DNA of 29,852 bases from an uncultured Bacteroides sp. (GCA_900546355.1 URCM01000027.1:1-29852); one strand, 5' to 3'. Numbered from the stretch's first letter, positions 8,035 to 16,633 are shown. The notes: generated by a model not told the origin, from the letters alone. Translations and numbers: made by a program.

Positions 8035-8077
8035 AGTTTATATTGATAATTTGTTAGGTTTAAAAAAACAATTTGTT

Positions 8078-9499
8078 ATGAGAAAAAGTATTGTAATGGC
8101 TTGTCTGTTAGCAGCGATGCAGACAGGCGTATGGGCAAAAGTTGTCTTGCCCGACATATTAAGTGATAATATGGTACTTCAACAACAGACGGAGGTAAAG
8201 TTGTGGGGAAAGGCAAACCCGAACTCGCAAGTAAACATCCGTGTATCGTGGAGCGGACAAACTTATACTGTGCAGAGTGATGCTTCGGGTAAATGGTTGG
8301 CAAAGGTACAAACCCCAGCCGCCACTTATGAAGCGCAAACCATCACCTTCTCTGACGGGGAGGAAACGAAGCTGGGCAATATCCTTATCGGTGAGGTGTG
8401 GTTTTGTTCCGGTCAGTCGAATATGGAAATGCCGTTGAACGGATTTTGGAATTGCCCGATAGAAGGAGCGAATGAAACCATCGCTACGGCTTCGCAATGG
8501 AAAGGCATCCGTGTGGCTACGGTTGAAAAGAACGGACAATTGAAACCCGTAGAAACTTGTAAGGGCAAATGGAAGGTGAGCAATCCCGAAAATGCGCCGG
8601 CATTCAGTGCTACCGCATTCAACTTTGCCATGATGATGAATAAGGTACTTGACGTACCTATCGGTATCATCAATTGCAGTTGGGGAGGTACGACGGTAGA
8701 AGGCTGGCTCCCGGAAAGTATTGTAAAGAACTATCCTGACATTGACCTGAAGCGGGACATCCGTAAGGAAGAACCGCATGACTGGTGGCATTACATGAGT
8801 CCGGTAATTATGTATAACGGTATGTTGAAGCCTTTGCAGAACTATACGATTAAGGGCTTCTTGTGGTATCAGGGCGAATCGAATGTCGGCCATCCCGATT
8901 ATGCCGAACGCCTGAAGACAATGGTAGATTTGTGGCGCAGCGAATGGGGGCTGGGCGAACTTCCTTTCTATTTCGTAGAAATCGCTCCTTTCGGTTCGTA
9001 TGAAGGCACGGGCAGCGCTTTGTTTCGCGAACAGCAGTTTAAGGCACAGTCGATTATCCCGAACAGTGCGTTGATATCGACCAATGACCTGGTGGAGCCA
9101 TACGAGGCGAAGAATATTCATCCGAAGAACAAGACGGATGTAGGCAAGCGTCTGGCTTATCTGGCTTTGTCTAAAACGTATGGGGTAAAAGGCATTGTGG
9201 CGACAGGTCCTTCGTATAAGTCAATGGAGGTGAAGGACGGCAGTGTGATTCTTTCGTTCAATGATATGCCCGATGGTTTCAATCGCTTGAGCGGTATGGA
9301 AGGATTTGAGGTTGCCGGGAGCGACAAGGTATTTTATCCGGCTAAAGCGGAAGTGTATAACAACCTTCAGATAAAAGTGACGTGCGATAAAGTGCCCAAT
9401 CCCGTAGCGGTACGTTATTGTTTCCGCGATTTCCAGCCGGGCAATGTGGCAGGTACGCGTGAATTGCCTTTATTCCCGTTCCGCACAGACAACTGGTGA
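8078..9499 (+). CDS. Sialate O-acetylesterase-family protein
   Basis: A 473-residue exported esterase of the SASA family, which removes O-acetyl groups from sialic acid or from other acetylated glycans. The signal peptide is residues 1-20 (ending VWA). A beta-rich region with VVLPDILSDNMVLQQ and a KLWGKANPNSQVNI stretch precedes the catalytic domain. There, GEVWFCSGQSNMEMP carries nucleophile S114, GGTTVEGW and LWYQGESN are the conserved middle blocks, and NIHPKNK supplies the probable catalytic histidine. The ATG at 8078 gives a clean signal peptide; the frame opens earlier at 8051 only by a TTG. It probably forms an operon with the SGNH esterase upstream. Confidence 0.92.
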   Translation: MRKSIVMACLLAAMQTGVWAKVVLPDILSDNMVLQQQTEVKLWGKANPNSQVNIRVSWSGQTYTVQSDASGKWLAKVQTPAATYEAQTITFSDGEETKLGNILIGEVWFCSGQSNMEMPLNGFWNCPIEGANETIATASQWKGIRVATVEKNGQLKPVETCKGKWKVSNPENAPAFSATAFNFAMMMNKVLDVPIGIINCSWGGTTVEGWLPESIVKNYPDIDLKRDIRKEEPHDWWHYMSPVIMYNGMLKPLQNYTIKGFLWYQGESNVGHPDYAERLKTMVDLWRSEWGLGELPFYFVEIAPFGSYEGTGSALFREQQFKAQSIIPNSALISTNDLVEPYEAKNIHPKNKTDVGKRLAYLALSKTYGVKGIVATGPSYKSMEVKDGSVILSFNDMPDGFNRLSGMEGFEVAGSDKVFYPAKAEVYNNLQIKVTCDKVPNPVAVRYCFRDFQPGNVAGTRELPLFPFRTDNW

Positions 9500-9521
9500 T
9501 TCGTTGATTGATGTTTATAGC

Positions 9522-9584
9522 AGAGGGCACAATGTATCACTGAGGAATCTTAATTTAAGAATTCGGTGATACGTTGTGCCCTCT
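9522..9584. repeat. Palindromic repeat element 2 between convergent genes
   Basis: A 63-bp near-continuous palindrome. AGAGGGCACAATGTATCAC on the left pairs with GTGATACGTTGTGCCCTCT on the right with one mismatch, around an inner AT-rich inverted repeat (CTTAATTTAAG). It lies between the convergent acetylesterase and DUF349 genes and could act as a two-way terminator, although no T-tract follows. It shares TATCACTGAGGAA and AATTTAAGA with the element at 1911. Confidence 0.8.
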
Positions 9585-9602
9585 ATGGTGAGAGAGAAAG
9601 CA

Positions 9603-11414
9603 TTAAGCTTCTTTCAGTTTTTCATCGATAGCGGCGATTTTCTTCAAGATTAATTCCATATCTCCTTTCAGGCGTTCAATCTTGCGGGTGACTTCGGCTA
9701 CCAGCGTATTTCCTTTCTTCGAGGATGAATTGAGGAAGCCCAAATTGTTTTCGTATGTCTGAATATCACTTTTCAGGTTTTCGTAGGTGCGTACCAGTTT
9801 TTCACGGTCACGGTAAAGGCTGTCTCCTTTACCTAAACCCGATTTGAAGTCACTCAGTTTCCGTTCCGAAGCAGAGAGGTTCAGCTTGTCGAACATCTTG
9901 TCAACCAGTTTGTGGAATTCGTTGTACAAGCGGTCTTTTTCTTTGAAAGGCACATGTCCGATGGAATTCCATTCTTTAATCAGGTTGCGGGTTTGTTCGG
10001 TTGTGCTGTTGTCTGTTGTTCCGGAAGCGTCGAGTGCGGCTAATTTCTTGATGACTTCTTCTTTCTTCGCCATGTTTTCTATTTCTTTCGAACGCTGCGA
10101 AGAAGTAGCGTTGTTTTTCTGTTCAAAGAAATAGTCGCATGCACCGATGAATCGTTTCCATACGGTATCCGAATGTTTCTTGGCAACCGGTCCAATGGTT
10201 TTCCATTCTTTTTGCAATTGGGTTAGGATTTCGGCGGTTTGCTTCCAGTCGGTACTGTCTTTCAGTGCTTCCGCTTTTTCGCATAACGCTTTTTTCTTCT
10301 CTAAGTTTTCCGCCATGTTTTCCTTGATTTGCTTGAAGAAAGCAGCTTTCCGTTTGAAGAATTCGTCGCATGCCGCACGGAAACGTTCGAATATTTTTAC
10401 GTTCATCTTTTGAGGCGCATAACCAATGGTTTTCCATTTAGCTTGCAGGGCAAGGATTTCTTGCGTTTTGTTTTCCCAGTCGGCAAACGTTTTCAGGTTG
10501 TCGTAGTCCGTTGATTCGGCTATCTCACAGATGACAGTCTTTTGGTCGAGGTTGGTCTGCTCTTTTTCTTTCAGCATTTCAAAGTGCTGCTGATGGCGGC
10601 GGTTGATAACCGTTGAGGCAGCCTTGAAACGAGCCCAGATGCTTTCACGCAAATCTTTGGCTACGGGGCCGATGTTCCTGAATTCCTGATGCAGTTTCTG
10701 TAGCTGGTGGAATGCGGATACGACATCGGGTTCTTCCGCTAATTTTTCTGCGGCTTCGCACAAGCGGGTCTTTTGTTCTAAGTTCTTCTTGAAATCGTAT
10801 TCGCGGAATTCGTTGTTCAGCTTTACCATGTCGTAGAATTTTTCGGTATAGAGCTGATATGTTTTCCACAGTTCGTTTACTTTTCCTACGGGCACTTGCT
10901 TGATGTCATTCCATTCCTGCTGGAGTTGCTTGAACTCGTTGTAAATCTTGCTTGTGTCATCCGTTGTTTCGGCAAGTTCTTTCATCTTGTCGAGGATGGC
11001 AAGTTTTTTCTGCAAGTTCTGTTCTTTTTCCTGTTCCAGTTCGGCTGCCATCACACTTCGCTTTTCTTTGATGGAGTTCATGATTTCCTTGAATCTTACT
11101 TCCCAAGGGTCGGGAGCAGGGACGAAATCATCCGGATTACCGCCTTCATCAATAAAGGCTTTACGCGCTGCGTCTTGTTCCGATTTGTGCAGTTTGTAAA
11201 AGGTTTGTTTTAAAAAATCGATTTCTTGTTTGTCTGCGTTGCAGGCGTCTTTGTTGATTTCTGTCAGTCGTTCCACAACTTCTTCCTGGGTTTGCTTGGG
11301 GACATACACCGGTTTCTCAGTTGCTTCAACAGATTCAACAGTAGGAACCGAAGTTTCAGGCGTATTGTCTGCCTGAACTTCAGTTAGTGGGCGGTTTGTT
11401 TCGTTTACTTCCAT
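9603..11414 (-). CDS. DUF349 repeat protein
   Basis: A 603-residue, highly charged, mostly helical cytoplasmic protein built of repeated DUF349 units. After an acidic, proline/threonine-rich N-terminal tail (about residues 1-40) the pattern Q-x-x-W-x-x-I/G-x-V/A-P-x-K recurs, for example LQQEWNDIKQVPVGKVNELW, LHQEFRNIGPVAKDLRESIW, LQAKWKTIGYAPQKMNVKIF, LQKEWKTIGPVAKKHSDTVW and LIKEWNSIGHVPFKEKDRLY, at roughly 70-residue spacing. A C-terminal coiled coil (about 520-600) follows. The family is common in Bacteroidetes; its function is not established as far as I know. It follows mgtE on the same strand after 121 AT-rich bases, so it may have its own promoter, though I see no clear TAnnTTTG box. 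Confidence 0.9.
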   Translation of the reverse strand: MEVNETNRPLTEVQADNTPETSVPTVESVEATEKPVYVPKQTQEEVVERLTEINKDACNADKQEIDFLKQTFYKLHKSEQDAARKAFIDEGGNPDDFVPAPDPWEVRFKEIMNSIKEKRSVMAAELEQEKEQNLQKKLAILDKMKELAETTDDTSKIYNEFKQLQQEWNDIKQVPVGKVNELWKTYQLYTEKFYDMVKLNNEFREYDFKKNLEQKTRLCEAAEKLAEEPDVVSAFHQLQKLHQEFRNIGPVAKDLRESIWARFKAASTVINRRHQQHFEMLKEKEQTNLDQKTVICEIAESTDYDNLKTFADWENKTQEILALQAKWKTIGYAPQKMNVKIFERFRAACDEFFKRKAAFFKQIKENMAENLEKKKALCEKAEALKDSTDWKQTAEILTQLQKEWKTIGPVAKKHSDTVWKRFIGACDYFFEQKNNATSSQRSKEIENMAKKEEVIKKLAALDASGTTDNSTTEQTRNLIKEWNSIGHVPFKEKDRLYNEFHKLVDKMFDKLNLSASERKLSDFKSGLGKGDSLYRDREKLVRTYENLKSDIQTYENNLGFLNSSSKKGNTLVAEVTRKIERLKGDMELILKKIAAIDEKLKEA

Positions 11415-11535
11415 CGTATGTAGATTTTAAAGAATTTGTTTTCGTTTATCACTAATTACAAATTAAAAGAATAAAATCGGTTTTTCATATTTTTTTGCTC
11501 ATTATTTTTCAAAACCATCGCATTTTTCTTTCTTA

Positions 11536-12876
11536 TCATGCCAAAAGTACCGTAATACCCATGTACATCAGCATACCGATGATGTCGTTTGTAATGGATA
11601 TAAACGGGCCGGTAGCGATAGCCGGGTCTATTTTCAGCTTCTCAAGGGTCATGGGGACAAGGGTCCCGAAGATAGAGGCGAACATCACGACGGCAAACAG
11701 GCTGATGGATACGGAATAACTGACCGTAGCATCGGCACCAAAACGGATGAAGTTGTAGATATACACTAACATGGAAATGATGGTGGCGTTGATAAGGGCT
11801 ACTACCGATTCCTTGATCACTTGCCTGAACGTGTTGCCTGCATCCAGCGAACTGTTGGCAAGGCCTTGTACGACCAAAGCAGACGATTGTGTCCCGACAT
11901 TTCCTCCTGTTCCACCGATAAGCGGGATATAGAGCGCCATTTCGGGATGTGCGGCAAAAGTCGTATCGAAGTTGCCTAAAATCATGGAGTTGCCGATACC
12001 TCCCAGCATACCGATTAAGAGCCAGGGCAAGCGTGCGGTAGTCTGGCGGAAAACGTTATCGTGTGATTCTACGTCTTGCGACAAACCGGATGCCAACTGG
12101 TAATCGCGTTCCGCTTGTTCGCGTACTTCGTCCATGACGTCGTCGACCGTGATACGTCCTACCAGTCTTCCGATGCTGTCTACTACGGGAAGTGCCACCA
12201 AGTCGTATTTCTCGATGACTTGTACGACTTCGTCCAGTGGCGTGTCTACATGCACCGATATGGGATCTTTCTTCATGACGTGTTTCACTTTCGATACCGA
12301 GGGGCTGGTAATCATTTTCTTCAACGGGAAGACACCACGGAGGCGCTCGTCATCGTCTACTACATATACGTAATAGATTTCATCCATATCTTCTGCCTGG
12401 ATGCGCATTTCGCGCAGGCATTCGGGCATACTGAGGTTTTCGTTGACAATAACCATTTCAGTACCCATCAACCCGCCGGCGGTATCTTCATCGTATTTCA
12501 GCAAGTCTACGATGTCGCCTGCTTGCTCAATGTCTTCTATGTGTGAGAGGACTTCTTCTTGTTTGTCTTCGTCCATGTCGCGGATGATGTCTACGGCATC
12601 GTCCGAGTCCATGTAATCGACAAACCGTTTGGCGATGGTTTCCGAAGGCAGAAGGTCGAGGAAACGTTTACGGGCATCCTCGTCCATCTCTATCAATACG
12701 TCGGCAGCCTTTTCGTTGTCTAATAACAGGTATATGGAACGGGCTTCTTCCACATCCAGCTCGTTGCATAGTTCAGCGATGTCGGCAGGATGCAGGTCGT
12801 TTAAGATTTCTTTCAGCTTGTCCGAATCTTTGTTTTCTATCAATTCGGATACTTTCTTTATTTCTTCGTTTTCCAT
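11536..12876 (-). CDS. mgtE: Magnesium transporter MgtE
   Basis: A 446-residue inner-membrane magnesium channel. The N-terminal MgtE_N superhelix (about residues 20-125, with DLHPADIAELCNELDVEEA) and two CBS domains (about 135-255) form the cytoplasmic magnesium sensor. A membrane domain of about five helices (about 283-446) contains the family signature GGTGGNVGTQ at 321-330 and DPAIATGPFISITND at 418-431, whose D431 corresponds to the pore aspartate. Length and domain order are normal. It sits 39 bp downstream of rsmA on the same strand, so the two are probably co-transcribed. Confidence 0.97.
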   Translation of the reverse strand: MENEEIKKVSELIENKDSDKLKEILNDLHPADIAELCNELDVEEARSIYLLLDNEKAADVLIEMDEDARKRFLDLLPSETIAKRFVDYMDSDDAVDIIRDMDEDKQEEVLSHIEDIEQAGDIVDLLKYDEDTAGGLMGTEMVIVNENLSMPECLREMRIQAEDMDEIYYVYVVDDDERLRGVFPLKKMITSPSVSKVKHVMKKDPISVHVDTPLDEVVQVIEKYDLVALPVVDSIGRLVGRITVDDVMDEVREQAERDYQLASGLSQDVESHDNVFRQTTARLPWLLIGMLGGIGNSMILGNFDTTFAAHPEMALYIPLIGGTGGNVGTQSSALVVQGLANSSLDAGNTFRQVIKESVVALINATIISMLVYIYNFIRFGADATVSYSVSISLFAVVMFASIFGTLVPMTLEKLKIDPAIATGPFISITNDIIGMLMYMGITVLLA

Positions 12877-12915
12877 ACCTTATTTTAATATAAGAAATGA
12901 AGGGAGATAAGATGA

Positions 12916-13713
12916 TTATGCATTTTTTGTTTCGGCAAGAGCTTCTTCCACCCGGTTGGTCAGGCCGATGAAGTCGTTTACCGAGAGCTGTTCGGGCCGC
13001 TTGTTGAATACCGCATCGGCACAGAGCGGATGGTTCTTATCCAAGATGGCTGCGATGGAATTGCGCAAAGTCTTTCTTCGTTGGTTGAAAGTTGTCTTTA
13101 CGATTTGTTTAAACAGCTTTTCGTTGCAGCCCAAGTCGGTGGTTTCGTTTCGGGTCATGCGGATGACCGCACTTTTCACTTTGGGCGGCGGGTTGAATAC
13201 ATGCTCGTGTACAGTGAACAGGTATTCTACTTTGTACCATGCCTGGATAAGCACGCTCAGTATGCCATACGTCTTGTTGCCTGTTGTTGCGGCGATGCGT
13301 TCTGCCACTTCTTTTTGTATCATGCCTGTACAGCAGGGGATGAGGTCTTTGTAATCCAGCATTTTGAAAAAAATCTGGCTGGATATGTTATACGGGTAAT
13401 TGCCGGTCAGGACGAAAGGCTTACCGTCGAACAGGTTTGCCAAATCCATTTGCAGGAAGTCTTGTTCGATGATATTGTTGCCTAAGGAAGCGAAGTTCTC
13501 GCGCAGATAGGCGACTGATTCGAAATCCAGTTCCACTACTTTTAGCGGGCGTCCTTTAGGAATGAGGAATTGGGTGAGTACTCCCATACCCGGGCCTACT
13601 TCTAAAATCGGCAAGTCCGGGCAAGCGTCTACCGTGTCGGCAATGGCTTGCGCTACCTGCAAATCCTTTAAAAAATGCTGTCCTAAGAACTTTTTCGGCT
13701 TGACTGGTTTCAT
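12916..13713 (-). CDS. rsmA: 16S rRNA adenine dimethyltransferase RsmA (KsgA)
   Basis: A 265-residue enzyme that dimethylates the two adjacent adenines in the 3'-terminal hairpin of 16S rRNA during small-subunit maturation. The N-terminal KKFLGQHFLKD motif, the SAM-binding EVGPGMGVLT (residues 38-47), the acidic VVELD (59-63) and the catalytic motif NYPYNIS (from N105) are all present, as is the C-terminal FNQRRKTLRNS typical of KsgA. The motif reads NYPY where E. coli has NLPY, which I regard as a normal variant in Bacteroidetes. The gene is divergent from the flippase gene and first in a probable rsmA-mgtE operon. Confidence 0.97.
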   Translation of the reverse strand: MKPVKPKKFLGQHFLKDLQVAQAIADTVDACPDLPILEVGPGMGVLTQFLIPKGRPLKVVELDFESVAYLRENFASLGNNIIEQDFLQMDLANLFDGKPFVLTGNYPYNISSQIFFKMLDYKDLIPCCTGMIQKEVAERIAATTGNKTYGILSVLIQAWYKVEYLFTVHEHVFNPPPKVKSAVIRMTRNETTDLGCNEKLFKQIVKTTFNQRRKTLRNSIAAILDKNHPLCADAVFNKRPEQLSVNDFIGLTNRVEEALAETKNA

Positions 13714-13762
13714 TTTACGTGTATTTTCTTTGTAAATAACCTTTTTTATTCGTGCAAGATAT

Positions 13763-13785
13763 TATCTTTGCACATTGCAAAGTTA
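13763..13785. promoter_or_regulatory. Overlapping divergent promoters, rsmA and flippase gene
   Basis: TATCTTTG at 13763-13770 on the plus strand and TAACTTTG at 13785-13778 on the minus strand both match the TAnnTTTG -7 box. Together they form an inverted repeat, CTTTGCA-CAT-TGCAAAG. Predicted starts are near 13777 (plus) and 13771 (minus), so two polymerases could not occupy the site at once. A minus-strand TTG about 17 bp upstream of the rsmA box may serve as its -33 element. Confidence 0.6.
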
Positions 13786-13813
13786 AGCATTAATCTTAAA
13801 TACAACGTGGATT

Positions 13814-14815
13814 TTGGAACGAACTGATATAAAAAAATGGATTAATAAGATCTTTCAGATAACCTTGCCTTTGGTTTTAGGCGCGGTTATTTTGGTTTGG
13901 ACGTATCATGGATTCGATTTTAGGCAGGTATGTCATGTCCTGGCTGGCGAGATGGATTATGGCTGGATGCTGTTTTCTCTGGCATTCGGGGTATTGGCGC
14001 ATATCTTTCGGGGATGGAGATGGAATCTTGCATTGTATCCGTTAGGTGAATATCCCAAGACATCGAATAGTGTATATGCCATCTTCGTGTCGTATGCGGC
14101 CAATCTGGTGATTCCACGTATCGGTGAGGTATCGCGATGTGGCATTTTGTCGAAATTTGATAAGGTTTCTTTCTCTAAGTCTTTAGGTACGGTGGTATCC
14201 GAGCGGTTAATTGATTCGGTGTGTGTGTTGCTGATTACGGGAGTGACGCTGGTGTTGCAGTCTGGCATCTTTGCCCGTTTCTTCCAGATTACGGGTACTG
14301 ACGGAGCATTTTTCCTTCACCTGTTTACTTCTACTAATTTTTATATATCACTGGTATGTATCATCGCGGCATTGGTATTTGTCGTATGGATGATACGTAA
14401 CTTGGCGGTCTTCGCACGTGTGAAAGGGTTGATAAGAAATATATGGCAGGGGTGTATGTCGATACGTGAGGTACGCCATCCGTGGCTTTACGTGGTCTAC
14501 ACCGTTGCTATTTGGGCATGTTATTTCCTGCATTTTTATTTGACGTTTTATAGCTTCAGTTTTTCCGCCCAATTGGGTTGGATGGCAGGGCTGGTGCTGT
14601 TTGTTGTAGGGAGTATTGCTGTGGTGGTACCTACGCCCAACGGGGCGGGGCCTTGGCATTTCGCGGTCATTACGATGATGATGATGTATGGCGTAAGCAA
14701 GGAAGATGCCGGAATATTTGCCCTTTTGGTACACGGTATTCAAACCTTTTTATTAATTTTGTTAGGCATATATGGATTAGTGGCATTGCCGCTTACAAAC
14801 AAACATAAAAATTAA
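13814..14815 (+). CDS. Flippase-like membrane protein (LPG synthase TM family)
   Basis: A 333-residue integral membrane protein of the lysylphosphatidylglycerol-synthase TM / UPF0104 family (PF03706-like), with roughly eight helices. Family features are RIGEVSRCGILSKFDKVSFSKSLGTVVSERLIDS in the middle and VPTPNGAGPWHFAVITMM with a final helical pair near the end. Relatives are implicated in moving or modifying lipids; the lipid here is unknown. The start is unusual: no in-frame ATG occurs before the first helix, and the TTG at 13814 is the best candidate, since a stop lies 30 bp upstream and the first internal Met is at about residue 47. pepD begins 5 bp after its stop, so the two are co-transcribed. 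Confidence 0.87.
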   Translation: MERTDIKKWINKIFQITLPLVLGAVILVWTYHGFDFRQVCHVLAGEMDYGWMLFSLAFGVLAHIFRGWRWNLALYPLGEYPKTSNSVYAIFVSYAANLVIPRIGEVSRCGILSKFDKVSFSKSLGTVVSERLIDSVCVLLITGVTLVLQSGIFARFFQITGTDGAFFLHLFTSTNFYISLVCIIAALVFVVWMIRNLAVFARVKGLIRNIWQGCMSIREVRHPWLYVVYTVAIWACYFLHFYLTFYSFSFSAQLGWMAGLVLFVVGSIAVVVPTPNGAGPWHFAVITMMMMYGVSKEDAGIFALLVHGIQTFLLILLGIYGLVALPLTNKHKN

Positions 14816-14820
14816 ATCGT

Positions 14821-16278
14821 ATGAATGACATTCTTTCGCTTGCTCCACAGAATGTGTGGAAGCATTTTTATTCGTTGACACAAGTTCCGCGTCCTTCGGG
14901 TCATCTGGAAAAAGTTCAGGCATTCTTGTTGGAGTTTGGCAAGAGTGTGGGTGTGGAAGCTTTCCAGGATGAGGCTGGAAACATCATTTACCGCAAACCG
15001 GCCGCTCCGGGTATGGAGAACCGCAAGACGGTTATTCTGCAGGCGCACATGGATATGGTGCCTCAAAAGGACAAAGAGGTAGAACATGATTTCGAGACCG
15101 ACCCTATCCGTCCGGTTGTGGATGGCGGATGGGTACGCGCGCAAGGCACGACATTGGGAGCCGATGATGGTATGGGTGTAGCAGCCATCATGGCGGTTAT
15201 GGAAGACAAGACCTTGAAGCACGGCCCGCTGGTCGCATTGATTACGGCGGACGAAGAGACAGGCATGTATGGGGCATTCGGCTTGAAGCCCGGGACGATT
15301 GAAGGCGATATTCTCCTGAACTTGGATTCGGAAGAAGAAGGCGAACTGTATATCGGATGCGCCGGAGGTGAAGACCTGACCGCTACATTGGAATACAAAG
15401 AAGAAGAAACCGACCCCGAAGACGTTGCTTTGAAAGTTACATTGAAAGGGTTGCGCGGAGGACATTCGGGCATTCAGATAGGTTGGGGGCATGCCAATGC
15501 CAACAAGCTGATGGCGCGTTTCCTGAATCAAGTGATTGCTTACGATGAGGCTTGCCTCGTTTCATGGGAAGGCGGAAACATGCGTAATGCTATTCCGCGC
15601 GAGTGTGAAGCGGTTATTACGGTGCCCGAAGAAGAAGTAGACGATGTGCTGGCATACGTGGGCGAGTGCGAACAGGTATGGCGCGAAGAATACGAAACCA
15701 TCGAAGAAGGCTTGAGTTTCAAGGCTGAACGTGTAGAGTTGCCTAAATACATGGTGCCCGAAGAAATCCGCGACAATCTGGTAGACGCTATTTATGCTTG
15801 CCCCAACGGTGTAGAGCGTTACATCCCGGCCATTCCCGATACGGTAGAGACTTCTTCGAATCTGGCTATTGTGGATATCAAAGGCGGAAAAGCGTCTGTC
15901 AAGATACTGACCCGCAGTGCCCGCGAATCGATGAAAGATTATCGCAACACGGCACTCGAAAGCTGCTTCTCCATGGCGGGCATGCATGTAGAGCGTTCGG
16001 GAAGCTATTCGGGTTGGGAACCGAATGTACATTCGCCTATCCTCCATGCCATGAAGGAAGCTTATCAGGCACAATTCGGCGAAGCTCCCGAAGTGAAAGT
16101 GATTCATGCCGGACTGGAATGTGGCATCATCGGTGCGGTGATGCCGGGTTTGGACATGATTTCCTTCGGTCCCACACTGGTAGGTCCGCATACCCCCGAT
16201 GAGAAGTGCGAAATAGCTTCCGTGGCTAAGTTCTACGACTTCCTGACAGCTACGCTTGCCAATACGCCGGAAAAGTGA
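14821..16278 (+). CDS. pepD: Aminoacyl-histidine dipeptidase PepD (M20C)
   Basis: A 485-residue cytosolic zinc dipeptidase that cleaves Xaa-His and other dipeptides. Metal and catalytic residues typical of M20 are visible: H76 and D78 in AHMDMVPQ, D115 in TLGADDGMG, and E145/E146 in TADEETG. The inserted dimerisation region contains LRGGHSGIQIGWGHANANKL, and the late HAGLECGIIG and SFGPTLVGPHTPDE blocks carry the remaining metal ligands. Length matches the family. It is the second gene after the flippase-like protein and is followed 20 bp later by a strong hairpin terminator. Confidence 0.96.
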   Translation: MNDILSLAPQNVWKHFYSLTQVPRPSGHLEKVQAFLLEFGKSVGVEAFQDEAGNIIYRKPAAPGMENRKTVILQAHMDMVPQKDKEVEHDFETDPIRPVVDGGWVRAQGTTLGADDGMGVAAIMAVMEDKTLKHGPLVALITADEETGMYGAFGLKPGTIEGDILLNLDSEEEGELYIGCAGGEDLTATLEYKEEETDPEDVALKVTLKGLRGGHSGIQIGWGHANANKLMARFLNQVIAYDEACLVSWEGGNMRNAIPRECEAVITVPEEEVDDVLAYVGECEQVWREEYETIEEGLSFKAERVELPKYMVPEEIRDNLVDAIYACPNGVERYIPAIPDTVETSSNLAIVDIKGGKASVKILTRSARESMKDYRNTALESCFSMAGMHVERSGSYSGWEPNVHSPILHAMKEAYQAQFGEAPEVKVIHAGLECGIIGAVMPGLDMISFGPTLVGPHTPDEKCEIASVAKFYDFLTATLANTPEK

Positions 16279-16297
16279 TGACTGGTTAACAATGGAA

Positions 16298-16348
16298 AGG
16301 TGCCTTAAAATGAGAGTCAGGTCTCTTTTTAAGGCACCTGTTTTTTTT
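16298..16348 (+). terminator. Rho-independent terminator after pepD
   Basis: A perfect 13-bp stem (AGGTGCCTTAAAA at 16298-16310 pairing with TTTTAAGGCACCT at 16327-16339) encloses a smaller GAGA/TCTC stem and is followed after one G by eight T residues (16341-16348). This is the clearest terminator in the window. Confidence 0.92.
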
Positions 16349-16447
16349 ATGCGCTGGTTAACGTTGGTCTGGCTGTGAAAGACACAAGTGTGAGAAACTG
16401 TATGTTTCCTTTTTCGGGATGTATGGCTTCCTGTATATGGACGCCTT

Positions 16448-16547
16448 CTTTTTATATCCTCCATACCGGGGATGTACGTCCTCCAGTCGGGGGATATACA
16501 TCCTTGCTGCCGGGGATGTACGTCCCCGCATCGGAGGACATAAAAAG
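16448..16547. repeat. 22-bp-phased palindrome array
   Basis: Three near-palindromic 12-mers, GGATGTACGTCC (16470-16481), GGATATACATCC (16492-16503) and GGATGTACGTCC (16514-16525), are spaced exactly 22 bp apart. Half-sites in the same register flank them: ATATCC ending at 16459, and GGACATA from 16536, extended outward by matching CTTTTT and AAAAAG ends. The array as a whole is an imperfect palindrome centred near 16498. It lies in the 410-bp gap after pepD, about 115 bp before the -7 box of the coiled-coil gene. The rest of that gap holds the terminator and no convincing gene. Confidence 0.88.
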
Positions 16548-16633
16548 TATATTGCTTCACAGAGGTTGTAAATGAAAAAAAACATGTCATCCTATTTCCT
16601 TTTCTGATGTGCCGTTATAGTTTTTTATACGCG

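Noticed and set aside
13380..13402. NYPY instead of NLPY in the RsmA catalytic motif.
   Set aside because: I regard this as a normal Bacteroidetes variant; the rest of the enzyme is intact.
16448..16547. Palindrome array considered as a CRISPR array.
   Set aside because: The period is only 22 bp, with 10-bp intervals between sites, and no cas genes are present.
15562..16590. A 342-codon minus-strand open frame over the end of pepD and the following gap.
   Set aside because: It crosses the pepD active-site region and the terminator and has no domain; its repeated peptides come from the 22-bp palindrome array.
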